A DNA stretch of 64,000 bases from Methanolinea sp. (GCA_030019395.1 JASEES010000001.1:144434-208433), one strand, 5' to 3'. Positions 52,004 to 61,111 are shown, counted from the first letter of the stretch. The notes: generated by a model from the sequence alone, not told the origin. Made by a program: numbers and translations.

Positions 52004-52701
52004 GTCCTGACAACCGGCGGATCGTCGATGTATGTCCACCCCATCCGCTCCGCAAGCGCCCTCATGCCCGGGGACTCGAGGGCATAGTGGGTTGCTTCGA
52101 GCAGCGGGAGGGGAGATTCCCGAGCAACGGAATGTTTCAGATCGGCAGACAGGAATGCACGTGCACCTTTGCGGGCAGCCTCCGAGATGAGATCCGGGGA
52201 GAATGCGGATCCCCCTGCAAGGGCAAGTCTCCCCGGAAGGTCCGGGTTGCCCCACGTGACAACAGGGCAGTCCAGAATCCCTGCAATGTCCCCAGGGGAG
52301 AGGGGGCAGTCGCCGACGACACCAAGGGAAAGGGGTTGGACGTTCTCCATCCGGAGAAGTTTTGCGAGTGCATCGTTGATCCCGCCGGGTGCGTGGTCTA
52401 AATTGGAATGGATGACGTAGATGTGCATCCCTGACGAAAGGACAGGCCGGAGGAGTGATGCGAGGGCCCCTGCCACGGATGTCACGGGTGTCCAGAGGGG
52501 CGTATGATGCACGACAAGCATATCCGAGCCGGAACCAACCGCTTCCCGGAGGACAGCGGGGGTCGCATCGAGTGCACAGGAGATCCTTTCTATGTCCCTG
52601 TCACCCTCGACAACGAGTCCTATCCGTCCCAGATCCCACTCCTCGGCAAGGCCGGGAGGTGCAATGTCCTCCATGAGGGCGAGGAACTGCGAAATATCCA
52701 T
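51973..52701 (-). CDS. Nif3-like dinuclear metal-centre protein
   Basis: The 242-residue protein has the DUF34/NIF3 marks: GLAEEWDLGRIGLVV, DMLVVHHTPLW (metal histidines, about residue 75), IYVIHSNLDHAPGG (about 110) and ARAFLSADLKHSV / LLEATHYALESPGM (C-terminal metal ligands). The family binds two metals in a hexameric ring; its reaction is unresolved (a GTP cyclohydrolase I-like role has been suggested). ATG 52701 is chosen over the track start because the upstream residues reach into the promoter. Confidence 0.88.
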   Translation of the reverse strand: MDISQFLALMEDIAPPGLAEEWDLGRIGLVVEGDRDIERISCALDATPAVLREAVGSGSDMLVVHHTPLWTPVTSVAGALASLLRPVLSSGMHIYVIHSNLDHAPGGINDALAKLLRMENVQPLSLGVVGDCPLSPGDIAGILDCPVVTWGNPDLPGRLALAGGSAFSPDLISEAARKGARAFLSADLKHSVARESPLPLLEATHYALESPGMRALAERMGWTYIDDPPVVRTWNPTSSGND

Positions 52702-52737
52702 CACTATGGTGTGTGCACGGGGGATAATCAAAGGTTT

Positions 52738-52752
52738 ATTACTATGAGTAAT
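52738..52752. promoter_or_regulatory. Palindrome between nif3-like and homocysteine-synthesis genes
   Basis: ATTACTATGAGTAAT has 6-base arms around ATG. It lies just before the TATA box of the gene at 52792 and 37 bases before the divergent nif3-like start. A regulator here could govern homocysteine synthesis. Confidence 0.4.
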
Positions 52753-52760
52753 ACGAAACA

Positions 52761-52771
52761 TCTATAAATAT
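52761..52771 (+). promoter_or_regulatory. TATA box of the DUF39 gene
   Basis: TCTATAAATAT is centred about 26 bases before ATG 52792, the spacing expected for a leaderless transcript. Confidence 0.6.
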
Positions 52772-52791
52772 TCATTTTAAAACATCATGCC

Positions 52792-54300
52792 ATGCGCAAG
52801 ACCATCCAGGAGATAAACGAACGGATTAAGGAGGGTAATGCACGGGTGGTCACTGCCGAGGAGATGCCGCAGATCGTCGCGGAACTCGGCGAAGAGGGAG
52901 CCCTTGCAGAGGTAGACGTGGTCACGACAGGGACTTTCGGGGCAATGTGTTCCTCGGGATGTTTTTTCAACTTCGGCCATGCCGACCCCCCGATCCGGAT
53001 GGAGAAGGTCTGGCTCAACGACGTGGAGGCATATGCAGGTATCGCAGCCGTCGATGCGTACCTGGGAGCGACCGAGAAGTCCACGACGAGGGAGGAGAAC
53101 TACGGGGGAGCCCATGTCCTCGAGGATCTCGCTGCCGGAAGGTCGGTGGAACTGCGGGCCATATCGAGGGGAACCGACTGTTACCCCCGGCGCACCATCA
53201 CGACCGAGATCCTGCTCGAGAACTGTAACCAGGCCATCATGGTCAACCCGAGGAACGGGTACCAGAGATACAATGCTGCCGGCAACTCGGGTGACCGTGT
53301 CCTGCACACGTACATGGGCATGCTCCTCCCGTCCCTTGGAAATATCACCTACTCGGGGGCGGGTGTACTCAACCCGCTCGCAAACGACCCGCACTTGCGC
53401 GTCATCGGGCAGGGAGTTCCCTGTTTTCTCGGCGGTGCAGAGGGGATGGTCGTTGGCGAGGGGACGCAGGCCTCCCCGGCGACCGGGTTTGGAACCCTCA
53501 TGGTAACCGGGGACCTCAAAAAGATGAAAACCGAGTACCTCCGGGCAGCCACGATGACAGGGTACGGGGTCACGCTCTACGTGGGGCTCGGAATTCCTAT
53601 CCCCGTCCTGGATATTGAGACCGTGCGGAGCACAGCCGTGCGCGACGAGGACATATGGGTCGATATTATCGATTACAGCGTCCCCTCGCGTTCCCGACCG
53701 TCCCTCGGGCGTGTCTCCTATGCCATGCTCCGGAGCGGGCGGGTGGAGATCGGCGGAGAAGAGATCCGCACGTCGTCCCTGTCGAGTTTCCGCCGGGCGA
53801 GGATGGTCGCAGCGGAGCTGAAGGGATGGGTAGAGTCCGGCAGGATGACACTCGCACTCCCCACGAGACCGCTCGATCCCGGGCGGAAGGCAGAACCGAT
53901 GAAGGAGACGGTCCAGGGCCCGCGCGTTCTCCAGATCATGGAGAGGCGTGTCGCGACGATCGGGGAAGACGAACCCATCAGGGACGCGGCAGCAAAGCTC
54001 CTGAAGGGAGAGACCAACCATCTCCCGGTCGTCAACGGAAACGGGGTCCTCGTCGGTATCGTGACGACGTATGACATCTCGAAAGCCGTGGTCAACCCGG
54101 GGAAAGGGAACTTTGTCAGGGACATCATGAAACGGAAAGTGATAACCACGACTCCGGAGGAGTCTGTCGATATCGCGATCCGCAAGCTCGAAAAGTACAA
54201 TATCAGTGCCCTCCCCGTCGTTGACAGGGAGATGCACGTCGTCGGGATACTCACGGCAATGGACCTTGGCAAGCTCTTCGGGGGGAGGTGGCTCAAGTGA
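52792..54300 (+). CDS. DUF39/CBS homocysteine biosynthesis protein (aspartate semialdehyde sulfurtransferase type)
   Basis: The 502-residue protein has an N-terminal DUF39 domain (about 1-360) containing FGAMCSSGCFFNFGHADPP and LENCNQA cysteine sites, and a pair of CBS domains (about 385-500; MERRVATIGEDEPIRDAAAK, MKRKVITTTPEESVDIAI). The MA1821/MJ0100 family with its ferredoxin partner makes homocysteine from aspartate semialdehyde and sulfide in methanogens. The CBS pair may sense adenosyl ligands. The stop overlaps the start of that partner gene. Confidence 0.9.
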   Translation: MRKTIQEINERIKEGNARVVTAEEMPQIVAELGEEGALAEVDVVTTGTFGAMCSSGCFFNFGHADPPIRMEKVWLNDVEAYAGIAAVDAYLGATEKSTTREENYGGAHVLEDLAAGRSVELRAISRGTDCYPRRTITTEILLENCNQAIMVNPRNGYQRYNAAGNSGDRVLHTYMGMLLPSLGNITYSGAGVLNPLANDPHLRVIGQGVPCFLGGAEGMVVGEGTQASPATGFGTLMVTGDLKKMKTEYLRAATMTGYGVTLYVGLGIPIPVLDIETVRSTAVRDEDIWVDIIDYSVPSRSRPSLGRVSYAMLRSGRVEIGGEEIRTSSLSSFRRARMVAAELKGWVESGRMTLALPTRPLDPGRKAEPMKETVQGPRVLQIMERRVATIGEDEPIRDAAAKLLKGETNHLPVVNGNGVLVGIVTTYDISKAVVNPGKGNFVRDIMKRKVITTTPEESVDIAIRKLEKYNISALPVVDREMHVVGILTAMDLGKLFGGRWLK

Positions 54301-54689
54301 AGCTCCTTGTCACTTTCTCCCGGAAGGAGGGCAGAAAACCCATCATCGCGCAGGTCGTCAGGGACACCGGTGTCCTTGTCAACGTCGAGCGCGCCCTGAT
54401 CGATTCGAGCGAGGGCGAGGCCCTCATCGACATTCCCGACGAGTCGTGTCGCATCGTGAAGGACAGGCTCACCGATCTCGGTGCATCAGTCCGCATCCTC
54501 GAGGAGGAGATCATCCTCGACGAGACCGAGTGCGTGGACTGCGGTGCGTGCATCAGCATCTGTCCCCAGGAGGTCTTCTCCTTCGACAGCGATTTCAGGC
54601 TGCAGATGGACGCCAGAAAATGTGTCCTCTGCGGAAGGTGCATCGAGATCTGCCCTCACCGTGCCCTGTCGCGGAAAGGACCGGCCTGA
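54297..54689 (+). CDS. NIL-domain [4Fe-4S] ferredoxin partner of homocysteine synthesis
   Basis: The 130-residue protein has an N-terminal NIL domain (about 1-75, LLVTFSRKEGRKPIIAQVVRD) and two [4Fe-4S] motifs, CVDCGACISICP and CVLCGRCIEICP. It is the MA1822-type partner that supplies electrons or sulfur handling to the DUF39 enzyme. I chose GTG 54297 (GTGA overlap with the stop) because GGAGGTG lies 6 bases before; the track start 54288 overlaps that site. Confidence 0.92.
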   Translation: MKLLVTFSRKEGRKPIIAQVVRDTGVLVNVERALIDSSEGEALIDIPDESCRIVKDRLTDLGASVRILEEEIILDETECVDCGACISICPQEVFSFDSDFRLQMDARKCVLCGRCIEICPHRALSRKGPA

Positions 54690-54720
54690 GAGCCGCCCGG
54701 AATGACGGAGAGGAGATAAT

Positions 54721-55389
54721 TTACCTTCTCCCGCGTTTTTCTGCTTCGAACAGTCCGTTCCGGCCAATCCACTTTTTCTGGAAGAGGTCGTACGCCTTCC
54801 ACAGGGCACCCCTGCGGATGAGAGCCATGCGCGTGATCCGGGGAGGCGTCTCCCGGAAGAGCAATTCTTTCTCCCTGCCCGGTTTCCCGCCGGGGTCTGC
54901 AAGTTTCGAGAAGACGAGTTCTCCCTTTTGCCGGGGGAGGTTGACCGCGACCGAGATGTGAAGGATCCGCTTCGACGGGGGTATATCGATGGGATTGCTT
55001 TTTTTGGAAAACGGGGCAAGGGCATCGCTCACAGCGCGGGCAAACGCGGTGAGTGTCGCATCCTCCTGCAGGAGGAGCGAGACTGCAAGTCCCCGTTTTC
55101 CCCTGAAGAGATGGAGATCCACCGGGTGGACGACCCGGGTCATGGAAAGGGACGCAACAGCCCGGTCGAGAACTGCCACGATATCCGTGCCGGGGTGGAG
55201 CAGAAGTGGGCCGCAGAGGGTGACATGAGGGAAGAAACGCTGGTCACGGGCCAGTCCCACCTCCTGTGCGACCAGATCCTGCAACCTCTCCAGTCCGGGC
55301 CACTCGACGCAGAGGACGACGATATAGGCCGGGAGCCGGCGGACCCCGGTGCGGGACCGGCGATGGCCCGCATGCATCCATGACACCAT
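54721..55389 (-). CDS. 2H phosphoesterase, 2'-5' RNA ligase-like
   Basis: The 222-residue protein has the two HxT/S motifs of the family: FFPHVTLCGPL (about residue 53) and RILHISVAV (about residue 143). Such proteins are cyclic phosphodiesterases or RNA ligases acting on RNA ends. The C-terminal third is basic (RRGALWKAYDLFQKKW), compatible with RNA binding. It is divergent from the UPF0280 gene. The exact start is uncertain (55389 or ATG 55377). Confidence 0.8.
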   Translation of the reverse strand: MVSWMHAGHRRSRTGVRRLPAYIVVLCVEWPGLERLQDLVAQEVGLARDQRFFPHVTLCGPLLLHPGTDIVAVLDRAVASLSMTRVVHPVDLHLFRGKRGLAVSLLLQEDATLTAFARAVSDALAPFSKKSNPIDIPPSKRILHISVAVNLPRQKGELVFSKLADPGGKPGREKELLFRETPPRITRMALIRRGALWKAYDLFQKKWIGRNGLFEAEKRGRR

Positions 55390-55490
55390 CTCTCTCCCAG
55401 AGGTCTTGATTGCGGGTGTGAATAACCTGTTCGGAATACACCGGGGTACACTCGAGGTTTTTTCCCCTGCAGGGACAATACCAGACTGTT

Positions 55491-56201
55491 GTGATTCGTC
55501 ACCGGTTTGCCTTCAGGGAGACAATCGCCACGATCCTTGCAGAACGGGACGAGGACGTGGAGGCCGCGCGGCGGGGGCTGATGAGTGCCCGGCAGGACCT
55601 GGAACGGTATATCGCAGGTGACCCTTTTTTCGTGGCAACCCTGGAACCATACCCTCTCCATACCGGGATTGCCATCGTGGACAGGATGGCGGATGCCGGT
55701 GTATCGGCAGGTGTCGGTCCCATGGCAGCAGTGGCCGGTGCGATAGCCCGTGCAGGTGTCGAGGAGATGATCCGGGGAGGAGCACGCCTCGCAGTCATCG
55801 ACAACGGCGGGGATATCGCGCTCGTCTCGGACCGGACCCTCACAGTCGGTATCCATGCCGGGACATCCCCCTACAGCGACACCATTGCCTTCCGGGTTCC
55901 CCCGCAGGACCGTATCCTCGGGATATGCACGTCTTCTGCAACGGTGGGACCGTCGATATCCTTCGGGTCTGCGGACGCCGTCTGCGTCATCTCCCCTGAC
56001 CCGTGCCTTGCCGATGCATGGGCAACGGCGCTCTGCAATTCTGTCTCGCGAGAAGACCAGCACATGCTCGGGCGTGTCCCCTGGGATCGCATAGAGGGAG
56101 TCCTCGTGATCGAGGGGAACTGGATACACAAGGAAGGGACGCTTCCCCCCATCGTCAGGGCACGCGTCGACCGGGACCTCGTCACAGGTGGTCCCTGGTA
56201 G
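55491..56201 (+). CDS. UPF0280 family protein (ApbE-like fold)
   Basis: The 236-residue protein matches the archaeal UPF0280 family (MJ1526 type): AGVGPMAAVAGAIARAG (about residue 75), LAVIDNGGDIAL and ICTSSATVGPSISFGSADAV. The family is structurally related to ApbE flavin transferases, but its activity is unknown. The start is GTG 55491. A truncated response-regulator frame follows after 10 bases. Confidence 0.88.
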   Translation: MIRHRFAFRETIATILAERDEDVEAARRGLMSARQDLERYIAGDPFFVATLEPYPLHTGIAIVDRMADAGVSAGVGPMAAVAGAIARAGVEEMIRGGARLAVIDNGGDIALVSDRTLTVGIHAGTSPYSDTIAFRVPPQDRILGICTSSATVGPSISFGSADAVCVISPDPCLADAWATALCNSVSREDQHMLGRVPWDRIEGVLVIEGNWIHKEGTLPPIVRARVDRDLVTGGPW

Positions 56202-56211
56202 GAAAAGAACG

Positions 56212-56424
56212 ATGGCACAAAAGATTCTTGTCGTGGACGATAACCCGGGAATAACCGGTATCCTCAAAATGTTCTCCGGGATGGAAGGAGCCATCGTTCA
56301 TACTGCCGCAGGCGGAGAGGAATGCCTTGCCATGGTCTCCCGCGAAAAACACGCCATTGTCCTCCCTGACATTGTCATGTGCATTCATGCGGATTCGTCG
56401 ATGAACCGGAGAGCTTTATCGTAG
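56212..56424 (+). pseudogene. Truncated response-regulator receiver domain
   Basis: ATG 56212 begins KILVVDDNPGITGILKMFSGMEG, the acidic pair and first helix of a CheY-like receiver, followed by the second strand and helix (GGEECLAMVSREKHAIVLPDIVM). A normal receiver would continue with phospho-Asp, DIMMPGMDG and three more strand-helix units. Instead the frame runs into the end of the convergent gene and stops after 70 residues. It looks like a remnant joined to unrelated DNA near 56375. Confidence 0.65.
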
Positions 56425-56798
56425 GCGTCCTTCTCCCGGAAGTTGGCAAGGATTCTCTCCCCGTCACCGACACTGATGATCGGCCGGCCTTCTTCCACCC
56501 GGAACATGACCACGAAAAGGTCCAGCTCGGTGAGAAGAACACCATGGGCAAGCGCAGATGCGGGCTGGAGGAGAAGCCTCTCCAGTTCGAGTTCACCCGG
56601 GGCCTTCCTGTAAAAGTAGTAATACACCTGGAATGCATTCAGGAAATCGGAGACAAGGAGCTGGCGGCGGACGGCCGGGTCAAGCATGTCGAGTTCCCCT
56701 GCAAGGGCATCGACATCTTCCCCGACCCTCTCGAGGATATCATCCGCGATGTCTGCAAGTTCACCCTGGGACAGCTTCCCCTCGTCCTCCTGCTGCAT
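56385..56798 (-). CDS. Hypothetical protein
   Basis: The 137-residue protein is soluble and mainly helical (SQGELADIADDILERVGEDVDALAG, FLNAFQVYYYFYRKAPGELELERLL), ending with a two-strand region (DLFVVMFRVEEGRPIISVG). No cysteine or known motif is seen. I used ATG 56798; the upstream track extension is Pro-rich and unlikely to be real. Convergent with the response-regulator fragment. Function unknown. Confidence 0.6.
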   Translation of the reverse strand: MQQEDEGKLSQGELADIADDILERVGEDVDALAGELDMLDPAVRRQLLVSDFLNAFQVYYYFYRKAPGELELERLLLQPASALAHGVLLTELDLFVVMFRVEEGRPIISVGDGERILANFREKDAYDKALRFIDESA

Positions 56799-56965
56799 GA
56801 CTGGGAGGTGGACTCTCCGGATGCATATAGGTAGTGCGACCGCTGGAGACATGCAAGACCGTGGGATCGGGTTTTTCCCTGTGCATACAGGCAGTGCAGA
56901 GGGAAAAGGGGAACCGTGAACGTGCAGGGGACGCGGTAGGGGTACCACGAGAATTATCATTTCGG

Positions 56966-57283
56966 ATGCGGTACCTTATGCACCAGCAGGCCATGAGGGA
57001 AGAAGATCTGGACTGGGAGGTTTACCACCTCATCGTGGCAGACCCTGCGCGCGATGCCGGGTTCCTTGCTGCTCACCTCGGGCGTTCACCGTCCGAGATC
57101 CAGGCATCGCTCCAACGGCTCGAGAGGGCATTCCTCATCGAACAGGGGGATGGAGGTAGTTTTCGGGTTCTCTCCGTCCAGGAGATGCTCATCCGCTGCC
57201 AGGCACGTTACTGCAGGGATATCCCGTTTGTCATCGAGGGAGGCGTCATCAAGCTGAAAAATGACCGGGAGCCGGACGAATGA
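56966..57283 (+). CDS. Winged-helix DNA-binding protein
   Basis: The 105-residue protein is a single winged helix: [46 protein letters not shown] (about residues 12-58). The C-terminal part has two cysteines ([14 protein letters not shown]) and a short basic end. It overlaps the tRNA methyltransferase start by ATGA, so it is the first gene of that operon. It may regulate it or bind RNA/DNA in another way. Confidence 0.75.
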   Translation: MRYLMHQQAMREEDLDWEVYHLIVADPARDAGFLAAHLGRSPSEIQASLQRLERAFLIEQGDGGSFRVLSVQEMLIRCQARYCRDIPFVIEGGVIKLKNDREPDE

Positions 57284-57804
57284 AGGATGTCCGCGTGCTC
57301 CGCCTCGGGCACCGCCCCGAAAGGGACCAGAGAGTGACAACGCACGTCGGCCTGACAGCCCGCGCCCTCGGCGCCCGGGGGATGTACCTCGCGGGACGGG
57401 ATGCAGGAATTGTTGCAGGGATTCGGGACGTTGTCTCCCGCTGGGGCGGCGATTTCTTCGTCGAGGACGGCGTCCCGTGGAAGAAGTGCATCCGGGAATG
57501 GAAGGCGTCCGGCGGGGTCGTTGTCCACCTGACGATGTACGGCGAGCCTGTCCAGGAACGGGTGGCGGATATCCGGGAGAATGACCGGATACTCGTCGTC
57601 GTCGGTGCCGAGAAGGTACCCGGGGAGATCTACCTTCTTGCCGATTACAACATCGCGGTGACGAACCAGCCGCACTCGGAAGTTGCAGGGCTCGCTGTCT
57701 TTCTCGATCGCCTGTTCGAGGGAAGGGAACTCGCGTGGGAGTTTCCCGGGGCACGGATCAGGGTTGTTCCCTCGCCGAGGGGGAAACGGTGCGAGGAGAT
57801 ATGA
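57280..57804 (+). CDS. tRNA (cytidine(56)-2'-O)-methyltransferase, archaeal aTrm56
   Basis: The 174-residue protein has the aTrm56 pattern: [27 protein letters not shown] at the N-terminus and the SPOUT knot region [43 protein letters not shown]. It 2'-O-methylates C56 in the T-loop of archaeal tRNAs using AdoMet. It is coupled to the upstream winged-helix gene and to the downstream ATP-grasp gene by 4-base overlaps. Confidence 0.92.
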   Translation: MKDVRVLRLGHRPERDQRVTTHVGLTARALGARGMYLAGRDAGIVAGIRDVVSRWGGDFFVEDGVPWKKCIREWKASGGVVVHLTMYGEPVQERVADIRENDRILVVVGAEKVPGEIYLLADYNIAVTNQPHSEVAGLAVFLDRLFEGRELAWEFPGARIRVVPSPRGKRCEEI

Positions 57805-58877
57805 ACCCTTCCATCCTCGTGATGGGTTTTTCCACGCGCCACGTGGCTCAGTCCGCGCACGAGGCCGGGTACACCGTGTATGCAGTCGACCATTTCTGTG
57901 ACCAGGACCTTTCCTGGTATACCCGGGACAGGATACGCTTCGATGAGCTGGCTGATCTGCCCTCGGCCGTCCAGGAAATGTGCAGCAAGTACCGGATCGA
58001 CTGGGCAGTTCCCACATCGGGCGCAGAAACCCTTGCACACGGGTTGCCCGTTCTTGGAACATCCCCGGAGGTGGCGGCAAGGTTCCTCGACAAGGTGTCC
58101 ACGCAGGAGTTCTTCGAATCACTCGGGGTTCCTGTCCCCCGCTTGCTCCCCGATGGCCAGTATCCTGCCATGATCAAGCCGCGGTCCGGTTCGGGAGGGT
58201 GGAGGAACAGGGTCGTGTGTTCCCGTGAGGAAGAATCCCTGTGGCACGAAGAGTTCGAAGGGATGGAATCGATATCGCAGGAAATCGTCAGCGGCATACC
58301 GGCGTCCGTTTCGTGCCTTGCGGACGGGAAGGGAAACGCCCGTGCACTCGCTGCAAACAGGCAGATCCTCCGGGATGAAGGAGTGTCGGCATTTGGGTTC
58401 TGCGGGTCGCAAACACCCCTCGAACATCCCCTCGCGCCACGGATGATCGCGTATGCGGAAAAGGTCGCAGCATCATCCGGGTGTTGCGGGTCCCTCGGTG
58501 TCGACTTTGTCATCGGGGAGGATATCCACGCGATCGAGGTAAACCCCCGGTTCCAGGCAACTCTCGATACCGTGGAGAGATCTCTTGGCCTTAACCTCTT
58601 TTCAGCCCATGTCCGGGCCTGCCGGGGAGAGCTTCCGGACAAGGTACCAAACCCGTCCTGTTTTTGCATCCGTCGCATCCTCTTTGCCGAAAGGGACTGC
58701 ACAATAAGCGGGGATCTCTCCGGACTCTCCCCTGCCGTCTCCGATATACCGTGGCCGGGCACGTTTTTCGAGGAGGGCCAGGCGGTGGTCAGCGTGTACG
58801 GGTGGGGACCCACACCGGAGAGTGCCATGCACCACCTGGATAGACATATCAGGAGAGTAAGACAATACATTCGGTGA
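57801..58877 (+). CDS. ATP-grasp superfamily ligase (COG2232-like)
   Basis: The 358-residue protein has the ATP-grasp layout: a preATP domain (1-95), central ATP-binding strands ([38 protein letters not shown]) and the catalytic metal site [28 protein letters not shown]-terminal domain of 90 residues follows. Archaeal COG2232 proteins are predicted carboxylate-amine ligases, with substrates unknown in most cases. The start overlaps trm56 (ATGA), so it may be linked to cofactor or tRNA metabolism. Confidence 0.8.
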   Translation: MNPSILVMGFSTRHVAQSAHEAGYTVYAVDHFCDQDLSWYTRDRIRFDELADLPSAVQEMCSKYRIDWAVPTSGAETLAHGLPVLGTSPEVAARFLDKVSTQEFFESLGVPVPRLLPDGQYPAMIKPRSGSGGWRNRVVCSREEESLWHEEFEGMESISQEIVSGIPASVSCLADGKGNARALAANRQILRDEGVSAFGFCGSQTPLEHPLAPRMIAYAEKVAASSGCCGSLGVDFVIGEDIHAIEVNPRFQATLDTVERSLGLNLFSAHVRACRGELPDKVPNPSCFCIRRILFAERDCTISGDLSGLSPAVSDIPWPGTFFEEGQAVVSVYGWGPTPESAMHHLDRHIRRVRQYIR

Positions 58878-58884
58878 AGGTCCT

Positions 58885-59397
58885 ATGGAAGATATACTCG
58901 CTATTCCGGCGATCCACACGTACCTGGACCGGCTGGTCGGGGAGGAGGGGATCTCCCTCATCGAGAGCTTTCCGGGAGACGGGGAGTACTCCGATGAGGA
59001 ACTTGCAGAAAAGACCGGGATTAACCTCAATTCCGTCAGGCATACACTTTACACGCTTTACGAGAAACGGCTCGCGGAGTACCGCCGGATCAAGAACAAC
59101 GAGACCGGGTGGCTCACGTACCTCTGGCAGCTGCGGATGGACAGGATTTACGAGGTGATCGCAGAAGACATGGCACAGGTCCTCGAAAAACTCGAGGCCC
59201 GTGCACGGTTCGAGGAAGAGAACGATTTCTATATCTGCAAGTCCTGTGGCGATATATTTACGTTTGACATGGCAATGGACTCGGAATTCAAGTGTCCCTC
59301 CTGCGACAATCCCCTCGAACACTTCGACAACGAAATCCTCCTCCGGGCCCTGAAAAAGAGGATCCAGGCCATCAAAGAATCACTGTGCAATGCCTGA
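58885..59397 (+). CDS. tfe: Transcription factor E (TFE alpha)
   Basis: The 170-residue protein has an N-terminal extended winged helix (about 1-90: YSDEELAEKTGINLNSVRHTLYTLYEKRLAEYRRIKN) and a C-terminal zinc ribbon (YICKSCGDIFTF and FKCPSCDNPLEHFDNE). TFE assists promoter opening by archaeal RNA polymerase. GGTGAAGG lies upstream of ATG. Its stop overlaps the HD gene start (ATGCCTGA). Confidence 0.95.
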   Translation: MEDILAIPAIHTYLDRLVGEEGISLIESFPGDGEYSDEELAEKTGINLNSVRHTLYTLYEKRLAEYRRIKNNETGWLTYLWQLRMDRIYEVIAEDMAQVLEKLEARARFEEENDFYICKSCGDIFTFDMAMDSEFKCPSCDNPLEHFDNEILLRALKKRIQAIKESLCNA

Positions 59398-59890
59398 CCG
59401 GCGTGACGAGTGGCGGGAACTCCTGGAGAGGGCCGGGTGCAGCCGGAGAGTTATCCGGCATTGCGATACAGTCTGTGACCTTGCCCTCGGTTTCTTTGTA
59501 CCCGGTATCATGGACCGGGAGATTCTTCTTGCAGGTGCAATGCTCCATGATATCGGCAGGGGTTTCACGCACGACCTCACCCACGCTCAGAAGGGTGCAG
59601 CGTACTGCCGGGAACAGGGCCTCCCGGACGGGATTGTGCGGATCGTCGAGTGTCATACCGGGGCAGGGCTGACAGCAGACGAATGCACGCTCCTCCGCCT
59701 CCTGCCCGTCGACTGCATCCCCCGGACACCCGAGGAGAAGGTGGTTGCCAATGCGGACAACCTCGTTGCCGATGCGCATGTCATCGGGATCGGAGAAAGG
59801 ATGATGAGGGCCTGCAACCTCCCCCGGAAGGTGAAAAGGCGGATCTTCCGCCTGTGGCTGGAGATGGAGCTTTTCCGGGACTGTGCATGA
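59390..59890 (+). CDS. HD domain protein (TIGR00295 type)
   Basis: The 166-residue protein has HD metal motifs: RHCDTVCDLAL (first H), GAMLHDIGRGFTHDLTHAQKG and VECHTGAGL, which form a His/Asp metal site. The family acts as a phosphohydrolase in archaea with unknown substrate. It overlaps tfe by 8 bases, an association common in methanogens. Soluble. Confidence 0.88.
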   Translation: MPDRRDEWRELLERAGCSRRVIRHCDTVCDLALGFFVPGIMDREILLAGAMLHDIGRGFTHDLTHAQKGAAYCREQGLPDGIVRIVECHTGAGLTADECTLLRLLPVDCIPRTPEEKVVANADNLVADAHVIGIGERMMRACNLPRKVKRRIFRLWLEMELFRDCA

Positions 59891-59976
59891 CGGGGAGTCA
59901 TGTCCCTGGGGACCCACTCCTGAAACGTCGCTTACCCGCTCGGATTAACCGGGTGTGATTCCACTGTTCCCAATAA

Positions 59977-60477
59977 TCACAGGACGATCTTCCTGACCTG
60001 GGGAAGGTGCCGGACACCCTCGATGACCCGGGGCGGGAAATCACCCTCGATGATGATCACGAGTTTCGGGTCCTCGGAGAGGAGAGGGTCCGTGACGTAT
60101 ATCTGCCTGATGGAGAGCCCGGCTTCCGATATGACACGCACGGCTTCGCTGACGATCCCCTTTTCCGTTGCATCCCGCGGATAGATCGTCATCACCGAGA
60201 GACCGAGGTGGTCAGCCACACGGGAGAGGTCGGGAGTCACCCGCATGTGGGAAAAAACTGTCCGGTGGAGGGGGAGGGAGAGGATACGCTGCGCTGTCGC
60301 ATCAACGACCCGCCTGTCCGTGTGGATTGCCTTTGCCACCTGCGTGGACGGTATCTCGAGTCCGTTGCAGTTTATCCGGCCCCGTTCGTTCACCGAGAAC
60401 CCGTTTTCAAGGAGAAAAGTAACGACTTTTGCCTGGGAGGGGGAATCAGAAAATTCCCGGATGATCTCCGACCACAT
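59977..60477 (-). CDS. HTH/ACT-domain regulator of amino acid metabolism (COG2150-like)
   Basis: The 166-residue protein has an N-terminal winged-helix-like part (SQAKVVTFLLENGFSVNERGRINCNGLEIPSTQVAKAIHTDRRVVDATAQRIL) and a C-terminal ACT-like domain (DATEKGIVSEAVRVISEAGLSIRQIYVTDPLL). ATG 60477 is chosen as the first residue of the conserved MWSEII block. Such proteins are predicted to sense amino acids. It converges on the HD gene and is divergent from tRNA-Leu. Confidence 0.82.
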   Translation of the reverse strand: MWSEIIREFSDSPSQAKVVTFLLENGFSVNERGRINCNGLEIPSTQVAKAIHTDRRVVDATAQRILSLPLHRTVFSHMRVTPDLSRVADHLGLSVMTIYPRDATEKGIVSEAVRVISEAGLSIRQIYVTDPLLSEDPKLVIIIEGDFPPRVIEGVRHLPQVRKIVL

Positions 60478-60629
60478 AATGATTGAGTATTCGCGCGTGA
60501 GAATAAATATACACCACTGAGTGTTTCCATTCATCGATGTCCTTCCGGGCATGCTGGTGGGCGTTTTTCTCCGGTCCCATGCGGGGAGCCGGGTGCAGGT
60601 GCCATCCCGCCAAGCAGGTGATGGATAAC

Positions 60630-60638
60630 CTTATTTTG
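60630..60638 (+). promoter_or_regulatory. TATA-like promoter of tRNA-Leu
   Basis: CTTATTTTG lies about 28-36 bases before the mature tRNA 5' end, the usual spacing for archaeal tRNA genes. Confidence 0.5.
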
Positions 60639-60665
60639 AAAACGCATCCATGTATTATGGCACGC

Positions 60666-60750
60666 GCGAGGGTTGCCGAGCCAGGTCAAAGGCGCCAGCT
60701 TGAGGGGCTGGTCTCGAAGGAGTTCTTGGGTTCAAATCCCATCCCTCGCA
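60666..60750 (+). tRNA. tRNA-Leu (anticodon GAG)
   Basis: The 85-base sequence folds as a class II tRNA: acceptor GCGAGGG/CCCTCGC with discriminator A, anticodon stem CCAGC/GCTGG around loop TTGAGGG (anticodon GAG, reads CUC/CUU), a long variable arm, and T arm TTGGGTTCAAATCCCAT. No CCA is encoded and no intron is evident. Its 3' end is followed by AT-richer DNA with integrase remains, so it probably served as an integration site. Confidence 0.95.
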
Positions 60751-61111
60751 TTTATGCAAATTGACGTTTTTTCTGCTAATTTATCAGCTCCTTTTTCCCT
60801 TTTCTCATAGAACCAACCACATCCATCAACCAAGTCTTTCATTCTATCAAGCATGAATACCCATTTCGAGTCATCGATTCCGCCCTTTTTTAAATGAAAC
60901 CGTTATTATACGTGATGCCCAGCTCATCCGTTAGATCATTGTGAAAGATGTTCCTGTGTCGGAATCAGTGTGGGACGGGCAAAAAAACCAGTCTTCAACC
61001 TTCCTAGGTGGTGTCGTTTTGTTGGAGAATTTTCCCGAAAAATACAATCGCCGATCTTTATGCGGGAGTGCCGGTCCTGAAAAGCGATTTGAAGCTCCGG
61101 TGGCGGCCGTT
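60751..61111. other. AT-rich non-coding region between tRNA-Leu and integrase remains
   Basis: No supported gene is seen in these 361 bases. The sequence is visibly AT-richer than the rest of the window, and stop codons interrupt every frame. It likely contains the decayed N-terminal end of the integrase or other remnants of an inserted element. Confidence 0.5.

Noticed and set aside
49771-52401. 876-residue plus-strand frame opposite alaS
   Set aside because: It is antisense to a clear alanyl-tRNA synthetase; the translation is rich in Arg/Asp/His with no domain and reflects third-position GC bias.
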